Assembly: GCF_003853645.1 (NCBI RefSeq)
Contig: NZ_QTPO01000012.1
Coordinates: 111,543-175,542, forward strand
Source: Burkholderia sp. Bp9143
GTDB lineage: Bacteria; Pseudomonadota; Gammaproteobacteria; Burkholderiales; Burkholderiaceae
Reading direction: 5' to 3'
DNA: 64,000 nt
Below, piece after piece: positions 1 through 7,711 of the stretch. Within the stretch, counting starts at the first letter, position 1. Every line of letters begins with the position of its first letter. A program made the translations under genes and the position numbers. The notes under the pieces were generated by a model. It was given only the letters and a program-made list of their open reading frames with translations. It was not told the origin of the DNA and did no database searches.

Positions 1-2
1 GC

Positions 3-614
3 TACGACATACGCGCGGCGCTCTCCGCGCTATGGTCGACCGATGCATTCTGGGATCCGCGCAATCGCGGCGTGCTCGTGAAGTCGCCGGCCGAGTTCGT
101 CGTCGGGTCGGTGCGGCTGTTCGATGTCGCGTACGGCGATCCGCAGATGCTCGCGAACACCGTGCGCACGCTCGGGCAGAACCTGTTCTATCCGCCCAAC
201 GTGAAGGGCTGGCCGGGCGGCGCGATGTGGATCAACAGCACCACGCTGCTTGCGCGCAAGCAGTTCGTCGAGCAGTTGTTCCGCGCGACCGAGACGGCCG
301 GCATGCGGCCGCCCGCGCATGCGATGGCGGCGCCGTCGCAGAATGCGCGTGCGATGCCGGTTGCGGACGCCGCGTCGGTTGCCGGTGTGCACGGTGCGCC
401 GGTCAAGGCCATGCGCGGCGGCCTGCGATTCGACCTCGAACGCTGGCTTGCGCAGTATCGTGCGCGGCCGCAGGCGATCGCCGGATTGTCGACCGAGCTC
501 CAACTGCAGCACGCGGTGCTGCCGGTGTCGCCGGTCGCGGCGATCGATACGGACTCGACCGGCAGCGCGTATCTCGAGGCGCTGCTGATGGATCCGGCCT
601 ATCAACTGAAATGA
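3..614 (+). CDS. DUF1800 family protein, C-terminal part (cut by window start)
   Basis: This is the last 203 codons of a gene that enters the window in frame from the left; its start is not visible. The reading frame gives AFWDPRNRGVLVKSPAEF and then PPNVKGWPGG, both typical of the C-terminal part of DUF1800 proteins, and ends LLMDPAYQLK. The biochemical role of DUF1800 is unknown. Family members are usually large (about 500 residues), exported, and encoded directly upstream of a DUF1501 gene, exactly as here: the stop is 67 bases before the next start, so the two are probably cotranscribed. Family assignment is from motifs and context. Confidence 0.85.
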   Translation, partial: YDIRAALSALWSTDAFWDPRNRGVLVKSPAEFVVGSVRLFDVAYGDPQMLANTVRTLGQNLFYPPNVKGWPGGAMWINSTTLLARKQFVEQLFRATETAGMRPPAHAMAAPSQNARAMPVADAASVAGVHGAPVKAMRGGLRFDLERWLAQYRARPQAIAGLSTELQLQHAVLPVSPVAAIDTDSTGSAYLEALLMDPAYQLK

Positions 615-681
615 CTGAAACGACGACGAACAGGCGCGCTGCCGCGGTGGCCATACCGCACGGCGACCCGAAGGATGCACG

Positions 682-1902
682 ATGAACCGACGTGATTTTC
701 TGACGCTGACGGGCGCCGCGGCCGCGGCGGGCGTGTCGTTGTGGCAGCCGCCCGCGCAGGCGGCATCGTTGGCCGCGGCGGGGCGGCAGCCGGCGGCCGG
801 CTATGCGAACGTGCTGATCCTCGTCGAGTTGAAGGGCGGTAACGACGGCCTCAACACGGTGGTGCCGTATGCGGATCCGCTCTACTACCAGTTCCGCCGC
901 GGCATCGGCATCAAGCGCGACCAGGTGCTGCAGCTCGATGCGCAGACCGGGCTGCACCCGTCGCTCGCGCCGTTGATGCCGCTGTGGCGCGACGGACAGG
1001 TCGCGATCGTGCAGGGCGTCGGTTATCCGCAGCCGAACCTGTCGCATTTCCGCTCGATCGAGATCTGGGATACCGCGTCGCGCTCGGATCAGTACCTGCA
1101 CGAAGGCTGGCTCACGCGCACGTTCGCGCAGGCGCCGGTGCCGCCCGGCTTCGCGGCGGACGGCGTCGTGCTCGGCAGTGCGGAGATGGGGCCGCTCGCG
1201 AACGGCGCGCGCGCGATCGCGCTCGTCAATCCCGCGCAGTTCATCCGCGCGGCGCGATTGGCCGAACCGTCGTCGCTGCGCGAACGGAACCCGGCGCTCG
1301 CGCACATCATCGACGTCGAGAACGACATCGTGAAGGCGGCCGACCGGTTGCGCCCGCGCGGCGGGATGCGCGAGTTCAGGACGGCCTTTCCGTCCGGTAC
1401 GTTCGGTACGTCGGTGAAGACCGCGATGCAGGTGCTCGCGGCATGCGAGGCGTCGGGGGCCGGTGCGCAGGACGGCGTCGCGGTGCTCCGGCTCACGCTC
1501 AACGGTTTCGATACGCACCAGAACCAGCCGGGGCAGCAGGCTGCGTTGCTCAAGCAGTTCGCGGAAGGGATGAGTGCGATGCGCGGCGCGCTGGTCGAGC
1601 TCGGGCGCTGGAACCAGACGCTCGTGATGACGTATGCGGAATTCGGGCGGCGCGTGCGCGAGAACCAGAGCAACGGCACCGATCACGGTACCGCCGCGCC
1701 GCATTTCGTGATGGGCGGCCGCGTGGCCGGCGGGCTGTACGGCGCGCCGCCGGCACTCGGGCGTCTCGACGGCAACGGCAACCTGCCGGTCGCGGTCGAT
1801 TTCCGCCAGCTCTATGCGACCGTGCTCGGGCCGTGGTGGGGGCTCGATGCGACGCACGTGCTGCAGCAGCGCTTCGACACGCTGCCGCTGCTGAGGGTGT
1901 GA
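682..1902 (+). CDS. DUF1501 family protein with Tat-type signal
   Basis: A 406-residue protein starting MNRRDFLTLTGAAAAAG, a twin-arginine (RR) motif followed by a hydrophobic stretch and a PAQA-type cleavage region near residue 28, so export through the Tat pathway is likely. The body carries DUF1501 signatures: VELKGGNDGLNTVVPYAD near residue 50, a YPQPNLSHFRS block near 115, and EFGRRVRENQSNGTDHGTA from residue 320. The family resembles sulfatase/alkaline-phosphatase-fold proteins and has no established activity. It follows the DUF1800 gene on the same strand; the two form one of the commonest conserved gene pairs of uncharacterised exported proteins. Confidence 0.9.
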   Translation: MNRRDFLTLTGAAAAAGVSLWQPPAQAASLAAAGRQPAAGYANVLILVELKGGNDGLNTVVPYADPLYYQFRRGIGIKRDQVLQLDAQTGLHPSLAPLMPLWRDGQVAIVQGVGYPQPNLSHFRSIEIWDTASRSDQYLHEGWLTRTFAQAPVPPGFAADGVVLGSAEMGPLANGARAIALVNPAQFIRAARLAEPSSLRERNPALAHIIDVENDIVKAADRLRPRGGMREFRTAFPSGTFGTSVKTAMQVLAACEASGAGAQDGVAVLRLTLNGFDTHQNQPGQQAALLKQFAEGMSAMRGALVELGRWNQTLVMTYAEFGRRVRENQSNGTDHGTAAPHFVMGGRVAGGLYGAPPALGRLDGNGNLPVAVDFRQLYATVLGPWWGLDATHVLQQRFDTLPLLRV

Positions 1903-1926
1903 CGTGGTCGTGCGCGACGGGGCGGA

Positions 1927-2760
1927 TCAGCGGCGGCGTGCGGCGCGCCACGCGATCCACAGCTTGCGGATCGGCGTCAGCGCGATGCGCTGGTGCAGCA
2001 CCTGGTAGCCGTCGCGTTCGATTTCGTCGAGCAGTGCGCCGGCCAGTGCAATCTGCGCACGCAGCGTGCGCTGCGCGCGGCGTTCGGAAGCGGGGATCGC
2101 GGCGTCGGCGGCGGCGAGCGCTTCGCGCGCGCGGGCCGTCTGAAACTGCAGCAGCTCGGTGAAGGCCGGGCTGTAGCGGCGATTCAGCAGGTCGGCCGCG
2201 GTCACGTTGTAGCGTTGCAGTTCGTCGATCGGCAAATAGATGCGTCCATGGCGCGCGTCGTTGCCGAGTTCCTGCACGAATTGCGCAAGCATCAGCGCGT
2301 GGCCGGCATCTGCTGCCCACGGTTGCGGTTCGGCCGGATTCGCGGCGCTTGCGCGCGCGACCAGCGACGCGAAGGTGCCGCCGACCTGCGCGATGTAGCG
2401 CTGCAGGTTCGCGAAATCCAGGTAACGCGCCTGTTCGAGATCCATCCCGTAACCGTTGACGAGCGTGCGCAGCGCGTCGGTTTCGGCCCCGATCGCCGGG
2501 TGATGCTGCGCGAGCGCCTTCGTGACCGGGTGCGACGGTTCGCCGGCGGCGAGCGCCGCGAGTTCCTTGTGCCACCACGCGAGCTTCGTGTGTCCGACGG
2601 TCGGATCGCTGGTTTCCTTGACGGTTTCCTCGAGTTCGCGGCGCAGCGCGAACAGGGCCATCAGGCGCGGTTCGGCGGCGAGCGGCGCTTGGCGCAGCGC
2701 GTAGTAGACGCTGGAGCCCGCGGGGGCGGCCTTTTGCTGACAGTAGTCGTCGAAGTTCAC
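1927..2760 (-). CDS. Squalene/phytoene synthase family protein with altered Asp-rich motifs
   Basis: I place the start at the GTG at 2760 (protein VNFDDYCQQKAAPAGSSVYY, 277 residues). The frame stays open upstream to 2871, but that extension is Arg/Pro/Ala-rich and unlike the family. The fold match is clear from NGYGMDLEQARYLDFANLQRY and NDARHGRIYLP, which align with trans-isoprenyl-diphosphate synthases such as HpnD and CrtB. The two metal-binding DxxxD motifs are not intact: the first reads EETVK and the second ELGND. Presqualene diphosphate synthesis is therefore doubtful. A non-catalytic role like that of NDUFAF6, a complex I assembly factor of the same fold, is an alternative. It is convergent with the DUF1501 gene. 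Confidence 0.8.
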   Translation of the reverse strand: MNFDDYCQQKAAPAGSSVYYALRQAPLAAEPRLMALFALRRELEETVKETSDPTVGHTKLAWWHKELAALAAGEPSHPVTKALAQHHPAIGAETDALRTLVNGYGMDLEQARYLDFANLQRYIAQVGGTFASLVARASAANPAEPQPWAADAGHALMLAQFVQELGNDARHGRIYLPIDELQRYNVTAADLLNRRYSPAFTELLQFQTARAREALAAADAAIPASERRAQRTLRAQIALAGALLDEIERDGYQVLHQRIALTPIRKLWIAWRAARRR

Positions 2761-2996
2761 GGGTGGGATCGTGGCGGAGGCGGGTTCGGGGACGCGCGCC
2801 GGCGCGTGGCCGGCACGTCGAGCGCGGCATTCTAGCACCGCTGTCCGACGGACGCCGGCGGGGCGAGACAATGCTGCGCAGATCGGGTAGAATCTCGCGC
2901 TCGCCTGATCGGGCGTGCTGGTTTTCGAGCCGGCATGACGTCCCGGGCGCGTGGAGAACGCATCTTGCGTGCCGCGCGGTCAGGCGACGGAAATGC

Positions 2997-3083
2997 GCGT
3001 GAGTGGCGAAATTGGTAGACGCACCAGGTTTAGGTCCTGACGCCCGCAAGGGTGTGCCGGTTCGAGTCCGGCCTCACGCACCA
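2997..3083 (+). tRNA. tRNA-Leu, anticodon TAG
   Basis: An 87-base cloverleaf can be drawn by eye. The acceptor GCGTGAG pairs with CTCACGC, followed by A and an encoded CCA. The D arm is GCG/CGC, the anticodon loop TTTAGGT, and the T arm GCCGG/CCGGC around TTCGAGT. A long variable arm, as in class II tRNAs, supports Leu. Anticodon TAG reads CUN codons. The outermost anticodon-stem pair looks like C-A rather than a Watson-Crick pair. Confidence 0.97.
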
Positions 3084-3118
3084 CGAAGTCGAACGTGCCC
3101 CGCCAAGGGCCGTTCCCG

Positions 3119-3157
3119 AAAAAGCGCTGCCGGTCGGCTGACCGGCAGCGCTTTTTT
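3119..3157. terminator. Bidirectional intrinsic terminator after tRNA-Leu
   Basis: A perfect 13-base stem (AGCGCTGCCGGTC at 3123-3135, complement at 3140-3152) with a 4-base loop is flanked by A's on the left and TTTTTT on the right. It would stop transcription from the tRNA gene on the plus strand and could also work on the minus strand. Confidence 0.85.
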
Positions 3158-3218
3158 GTTGATGACGGCTTTTCGCCGATACGCGGCGGCCGTCGAGCGC
3201 GCGGACATTCGGATCGCG

Positions 3219-3236
3219 TGTAATATCTTCATTACA
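3219..3236. promoter_or_regulatory. Inverted repeat TGTAAT-N6-ATTACA, possible operator
   Basis: A perfect 6-base inverted repeat with a 6-base spacer lies 37 bases before the start of the small exported protein gene. It contains TAATAT, which could be a -10 element, so a repressor bound here could block the promoter. The site is in a locally AT-rich patch. No regulator can be named. Confidence 0.35.
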
Positions 3237-3272
3237 ATTCCTACACGCAGCGCGTTTTGCCGAGGACCGTCC

Positions 3273-3566
3273 ATGAAGAAGAACATCGCACACACATCGA
3301 TTGCAGTACTCACGCTCGCGCTGGCCGTACCGGCATCCGCCACGACGGCCGCCGACAACGTCGCGTGGAGCGCCAAGCCCGTACCGATGGACGCAGTCTC
3401 CCCGGCGTGCTCGGCCTATTCGGGCCGACCGATCCCGAGCGGAGTGTCGCTGACGGGCGATACCGTCCTGAAATCGGTCGGCACGGCGCTGCTCGGTTCC
3501 GCGCTCGGTTTTGCCAGCGGGTATCAGGGTACCGTCCCCAACCCGTGCAGGCATGCCGGCCTGTAA
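3273..3566 (+). CDS. Small exported protein of unknown function
   Basis: A 97-residue protein whose start MKKNIAHTSIAVLTLALAV is a textbook Sec signal peptide ending at PASATTAA (cleavage near residue 24). The mature part is about 73 residues with two cysteines, in SPACSAYSGR and VPNPCRH, which could form a disulfide, and a Gly/Ala-rich stretch GTALLGSALGFASGYQG that resembles a membrane-inserting hairpin. I recognise no family. It stands alone between tRNA-Leu and a convergent small membrane protein gene, with its own candidate operator upstream. Confidence 0.7.
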   Translation: MKKNIAHTSIAVLTLALAVPASATTAADNVAWSAKPVPMDAVSPACSAYSGRPIPSGVSLTGDTVLKSVGTALLGSALGFASGYQGTVPNPCRHAGL

Positions 3567-3615
3567 GCGGCCGGGAGCGAACCGCACATCTCGCTACCGC
3601 ACAGATGATGGACAG

Positions 3616-3650
3616 AAAGCGCCGCGCGTCGAACGACCGCGGCGCTTTGT
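3616..3650. terminator. Intrinsic terminator between convergent small genes
   Basis: An 11-base perfect stem, AAAGCGCCGCG at 3616-3626 and its complement at 3638-3648, with an 11-base loop. A and T runs at the ends suit both the plus-strand gene ending at 3566 and the minus-strand gene ending at 3665, though the T run is short. Confidence 0.6.
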
Positions 3651-3664
3651 CGTTCGGAGCGTGC

Positions 3665-3895
3665 CTAATCCCAGAAACTCCGTACCGTGACCGCCACGAT
3701 CACCGGTACCGAAAACACCAGCGGAATCGCGAAATACTGCGCTTCGCGATCGACGATCCAGCTATAGATCAACCACGCCACGCCGATCGCGAACGTGATG
3801 AGGCCGACCAGCACCGCGGCGATATTCAGCGCGAGCTTCGAAGGCTGGCGGCGCGCTTTGTCGTTGGTGTCGGGATCGCGCGGAGACGATTTCAT
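3665..3895 (-). CDS. Small two-helix membrane protein
   Basis: A 76-residue protein with a polar, charged N-terminus (MKSSPRDPDTNDKARRQPSK) and two hydrophobic segments: about residues 24-46 (NIAAVLVGLITFAIGVAWLI) and 56-72 (AIPLVFSVPVIVAVTV). It should be an inner-membrane protein with a cytoplasmic N-terminus. I recognise no family. The gene is convergent with the small exported protein gene and sits downstream of, but about 100 bases from, the deacetylase operon on the same strand. Confidence 0.65.
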   Translation of the reverse strand: MKSSPRDPDTNDKARRQPSKLALNIAAVLVGLITFAIGVAWLIYSWIVDREAQYFAIPLVFSVPVIVAVTVRSFWD

Positions 3896-3993
3896 CTGAA
3901 GAGGGGGCCCGGGCCTGGCAGGTGTAAAAGCACAGGAAACCCCATCCGCACCGATCGCGCAAGGGTCGGCCCCGTATCGTTGGTGAGCGTGCG

Positions 3994-5103
3994 TTACAAC
4001 CCGAACGACACGGCCAGTTCGTCGAGCAGCTCGCGCTGGAACGTGACGAACCGCTCGCCCGGCTGCTGTGCGATCGCGAGGTCGAGCATCGGATCGGCGA
4101 CATCGGTGCGGATGCCGGCCAGTTCCTCGACGATCGCGAGTCCGCAGAACGGCACGTACGCCTCCGAATAGCCGCCCTCGTGCACGATCACGAGCCGTCC
4201 GCCGCAGTGGCGCCGTGCCGCCTCCTTCACCGCGCGCGTCATGTACCGGTAACTGTCGGTATGCAACTGCATGCGCGCGAGCGGATCGACTGCGCTCGCG
4301 TCGAGGCCGCTCGCGACGACGATCAGCTCCGGCCGGAACCGCTCCAGCGCCGGTAGCACGATGCGCTCGAACGCATGGCGATACGCGTCGTCACCGCTGC
4401 CCGCGAGCAGCGGCACGTTCAGGTTCGCGCCGACGCCCGCGCCCTCGCCGCGATCGCCGCCGCCGCTGTAGCCGGGCGGGAAGCAGCGGTCCTGGTGCAG
4501 CGAGATCGTCAGCGTGTCCGGATCGTCGTAGTAGATCGACTGCGTGCCGTTGCCGTGATGCACGTCCCAATCGATCACCGCGACGCGGTCGATGCCATGC
4601 TTCGCGCGCGCGGCCTCGATCGCGATCGGGATGTTCGCGAGCAGGCAGAAGCCCATCGGGCGATCGCGCAGGCAGTGATGGCCGGGCGGTCGCGACAGCG
4701 AGAACGCGTTGGCCGCGCGCTCGGCGACAACCGCATCGACGGCCGCGATCGCAAGGCCCGCGGACAGCGCGGCGATCTCGTAGCTACCCTTGCCGAACGG
4801 CGCGAGATCGCCGAGGTCGCCGCCGTTCGCATTGCTGAGCGCGCGGAACGCGTCGAGATAGCTAGCCGGATGAATGCGCAGCAGATCGCCGGTGGTGGCC
4901 GGCGCGGCGCCGCGCATGTCGACGTGGTCGGCCAGGCCCGACGCCTGCAAGAGCGACAGGAAGCGGCGCTTCGAATCGGGCGATTCCGCGTAGCCGGCGC
5001 TCGACGGCGGCTGAACCCAGCCGCCGACCGGAAAGAACAGCGCGTGCGTGCCGCCGGTGTGCCAGAAAGTGCGTTCGTCGGTGTAGAAGGCAGTGCGATT
5101 CAT
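3994..5103 (-). CDS. Histone-deacetylase-like amidohydrolase (HDAH type)
   Basis: A 369-residue zinc deacetylase of the HDAC superfamily. All class II landmarks are present: the charge-relay pair in RPPGHHC (about residue 142), the metal site DWDVHHGNGTQ (about 177), a second metal Asp in SGLDASAVDPLARM, and the catalytic Tyr in EGGYSEAYVPFCG. Length and motifs match the bacterial HDAH enzymes (class IIb-like); acetylpolyamine amidohydrolases are the other related group. The substrate is unknown; an N-acetylated small molecule is more likely than a histone. The start MNRTAFYTDERTFWHTGG is the first ATG matching the family. It is last in a probable three-gene operon, 16 bases after the MFS gene. 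Confidence 0.92.
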   Translation of the reverse strand: MNRTAFYTDERTFWHTGGTHALFFPVGGWVQPPSSAGYAESPDSKRRFLSLLQASGLADHVDMRGAAPATTGDLLRIHPASYLDAFRALSNANGGDLGDLAPFGKGSYEIAALSAGLAIAAVDAVVAERAANAFSLSRPPGHHCLRDRPMGFCLLANIPIAIEAARAKHGIDRVAVIDWDVHHGNGTQSIYYDDPDTLTISLHQDRCFPPGYSGGGDRGEGAGVGANLNVPLLAGSGDDAYRHAFERIVLPALERFRPELIVVASGLDASAVDPLARMQLHTDSYRYMTRAVKEAARRHCGGRLVIVHEGGYSEAYVPFCGLAIVEELAGIRTDVADPMLDLAIAQQPGERFVTFQRELLDELAVSFGL

Positions 5104-5119
5104 GGATGTGCTTGACCTG

Positions 5120-6340
5120 TCACGGTTGGGAGGAAATGGAAGCCACGGAAATCCGCGCGCGGCGATCGATATGACGCAGCGCGGTGAACGACGCGATCGC
5201 GGCGGCGGTGGCGGCCGCGAACAGCACGTGCATCGTGCCGCCGGCATCGAGCAACAGTCCGGCCAGCAGCGGGCCGGCCGCGAGCCCCGCACCGATCACG
5301 AAATTGAGCGTCGCGACGAGGCGCCCGGACGTATCGATCTGCGCGACGGTCGCGAGAATGAACGGCAGTACGAACGTCCACGCGAACTTGAACGCGAAGA
5401 TCGCGGCACTGTAGCCGCGCGCATGCGGCAGCGCGGCGAGTGCGACGAGCGACGCCGCGAGCAGCGCGTAACCGGTGGCCAGCATCGCGCGCCGCGCAAG
5501 CCGGCCGCCCGCGCACGATGCGAGTGCCGCGCCGGCAATCCCCATCACGCTCGCGATCGCGAGCACGTTGCCGGTCGACTGCGCATCGAGTCCGGCCGCC
5601 GCCGCCGCGCGGCTCGCGAACGTCCACACGCTGCCGATCGCGAGATAGAACGTCAGCACCGCACCGATCGCGAGCGCGACGAAGCGCCTTGACGCGTCCC
5701 CCGCGGCGCGGCGCGCGGCCTGCGCCGATGCGGTCCGTACGCCGAGCGTTGCCGGAAAGCCGCGCGACAGCGGCGCGGCAAGCAGCGCGAGCGCGGCCAG
5801 CGCGACATACAGCGCGCGCAGCCCGAATGCGGCGAACACATGCGGCAGCACGAACAGGCCGATCGCGCCGGCGATCAACTGGCCGGCGACCCAAAGCCCG
5901 TACACGCGATCGCTGTTCTCGCTCGTGGCCGCGCTGGTCATGCAGAGCACCATCAGCGAGCCGCCGCCGAGCGCGGTGACGGCACGCAGCGCGAGCAGCG
6001 TGACGAAGCCGGGCATCCACCACGCGGTCAGGAGATTGCACGCGCCGAACAGCACGATCGCGCAGGCGGCGACGCGGCGCGCATCGACGCGGCCGAGCCA
6101 CAGGTACGACGGCACGGTCGCGAGGCTGAACGCGCCGAGTTCGACGAAGAAGTAGGTGCCGATCTGCGACGCGGACAGCCCGAGCTGCGTCGCGAGCTGA
6201 CCGGCGACGGCCGGTGCGACGAGCAGCAGCAGCGGCGTGATGGCCGCGAACACGACGAGTGCGACGAGCGTCGAGCGCGCGAAAGGCGACGCGCGACCGT
6301 CGGATGGCGGCGCGGCATCGGAGGAGCAAAGGGTTTTCAT
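5120..6340 (-). CDS. MFS transporter
   Basis: A 406-residue major facilitator with about 12 hydrophobic helices. The first begins after a short polar N-terminus at STLVALVVFAAITPLLLL, and a loop-2 signature appears as LWLGRVDARRVA between helices 2 and 3. I use the ATG at 6340 because residues from there fit the family; upstream in-frame codons encode Arg/Ser-rich sequence. Substrate cannot be read from sequence. It lies between a porin gene (22 bases upstream) and a deacetylase gene (16 bases downstream) on the same strand, suggesting it carries the deacetylase substrate or product across the inner membrane. Confidence 0.9.
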   Translation of the reverse strand: MKTLCSSDAAPPSDGRASPFARSTLVALVVFAAITPLLLLVAPAVAGQLATQLGLSASQIGTYFFVELGAFSLATVPSYLWLGRVDARRVAACAIVLFGACNLLTAWWMPGFVTLLALRAVTALGGGSLMVLCMTSAATSENSDRVYGLWVAGQLIAGAIGLFVLPHVFAAFGLRALYVALAALALLAAPLSRGFPATLGVRTASAQAARRAAGDASRRFVALAIGAVLTFYLAIGSVWTFASRAAAAAGLDAQSTGNVLAIASVMGIAGAALASCAGGRLARRAMLATGYALLAASLVALAALPHARGYSAAIFAFKFAWTFVLPFILATVAQIDTSGRLVATLNFVIGAGLAAGPLLAGLLLDAGGTMHVLFAAATAAAIASFTALRHIDRRARISVASISSQP

Positions 6341-6362
6341 CGCGGGAGCTCGCTGGACGGAA

Positions 6363-7409
6363 TCAGAACAGGTGGTACATGCCGACCATCGCGCCGAACT
6401 GCGATGCGCCGGCGAGCGGCGTCGGGTCGTATTCGTAGACGGTTTGTGAGCTCTGGCCGCTGTTGCGCGCATAGCCGATGTTCACGTAGGCGACGGTGCG
6501 TTTCGACAGCGCGTAGGTGGTGCTCGCGATGAACAGCGTCGGGTGGCCGATCGCAGGCGCGTGCGAATCGGTGTGGTAGACGCCCACGTTCAGCCCGATT
6601 CCGCCCGACGTCAGATAACGCGCGCCGCCCCAGACGATCGTGCGCGCCGCATCGAGGTCGCCGGTCAGTCGTTCGACGCCCGCGTAGACGGTGAGCGGCA
6701 GCGTTGCGAACGCATAACGCGCGGCGAGCGTGCCGAGCGCGCGGCGGCGCGCGGACGCGTCGTCCGCTGCCGACACGTCGCCGTGCGCCTGATGCAGCAC
6801 CGCGCTGACCGACAGCCCGTTGCTCGTGTACTGGCCACCGAGTTCGAGCACGCGCCCGGCGCGCGTGTTGCCCGCGACGCCGGCCGTCGCGGCGAGGGCC
6901 TCGACATCGAAGCCGGCGAACGTCGGCGACTGGTACTTGATCGCGTGATCGATGAAGTTCGCGTCCATCGGTACGAGCACGCCCTGGCCGCTGTACGACG
7001 CATACCACAGCGGGTCGTAGAACAGCGTCTTGTCGAACAGCACGCTGAACTGCCGGCCGAGCGTGACGGTGCCGACGGGCCCCGCGATGCCGACGTACGC
7101 GCCGCGGAAGAACGCGTAGCCCGGGACGGTCGCGGTGCCGTCGTTGACGTTGAGGCCCTGTTCGAGCTTGAACAGCGCGCGCCAGCCGCCGCCGAGATCC
7201 TCGGTGCCCTTCAACCCGACCTGCGACGGCAGGATTCCGTAGTTCTGCAACCGGACGGCCGCGTGCCGTCCGTCGGCATGCGTCAGGTACTGCACGCCGG
7301 CGTCGAGCGCGCCGTACAGCGTGAGGGTCGATTGCGCGTGCGCGGCGAGGCTGCACGCGGCGAGCGCCGTGGCCGCCGTGGTCGTGCGGATGAAGCGAGG
7401 TGTCATCAC
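6363..7409 (-). CDS. General porin (Gram-negative, trimeric type)
   Basis: A 348-residue outer-membrane beta-barrel of the Burkholderia/Neisseria porin type. The signal peptide TTAATALAACSLAAHA is followed by the mature start QSTLTLYGALDAGVQYL, then RLQNYGILPSQVGLKGTEDLG and LGRQFSVLFDK; the chain ends in a terminal Phe (MVGMYHLF), the usual sorting signal for the BAM machinery. The start may be the GTG at 7409 or the adjacent ATG at 7406; a GGAG sits 8 bases before the GTG, which favours it. It is first in the run porin > MFS > deacetylase, opposite a LuxR-type regulator. Confidence 0.93.
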   Translation of the reverse strand: MMTPRFIRTTTAATALAACSLAAHAQSTLTLYGALDAGVQYLTHADGRHAAVRLQNYGILPSQVGLKGTEDLGGGWRALFKLEQGLNVNDGTATVPGYAFFRGAYVGIAGPVGTVTLGRQFSVLFDKTLFYDPLWYASYSGQGVLVPMDANFIDHAIKYQSPTFAGFDVEALAATAGVAGNTRAGRVLELGGQYTSNGLSVSAVLHQAHGDVSAADDASARRRALGTLAARYAFATLPLTVYAGVERLTGDLDAARTIVWGGARYLTSGGIGLNVGVYHTDSHAPAIGHPTLFIASTTYALSKRTVAYVNIGYARNSGQSSQTVYEYDPTPLAGASQFGAMVGMYHLF

Positions 7410-7711
7410 GAGGGGTTCTCCATACCGTCCTGCATCGTTTGTCGTTGCTGTTGTCGCGACGCAGTGTCCGCAGCGGGAAAACCGGCGAACAGTCGTGCAG
7501 ATGAACGGTATGGAAAACCCGCGGTGTCCGGCATGGGCGTGCCGCGACGCCGCGGGGCGGCGTGCTGCGCGGCAGCAACGGGCGGTGGACCGTTCAAATG
7601 GATGGGGTTGTCGCGTGTTCCGGCAGCGGAGCCCGCCAAAAATGCCGGTCGCTATAATCGGCCGGTCTGCGCTGCGCGCATCAGCGGCCCGATCGGGCAG
7701 GGGAGCGAAAG
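7410..7711. promoter_or_regulatory. Divergent intergenic region between porin operon and luxR-type gene
   Basis: This 302-base gap must hold promoters for both directions. On the plus strand TATAAT at 7653-7658 is a perfect -10 box, 53 bases before the regulator's GTG, though no good -35 is visible 17 bases upstream. The rest is GC-rich. I found no clear palindrome of the LuxR lux-box type. Confidence 0.5.
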
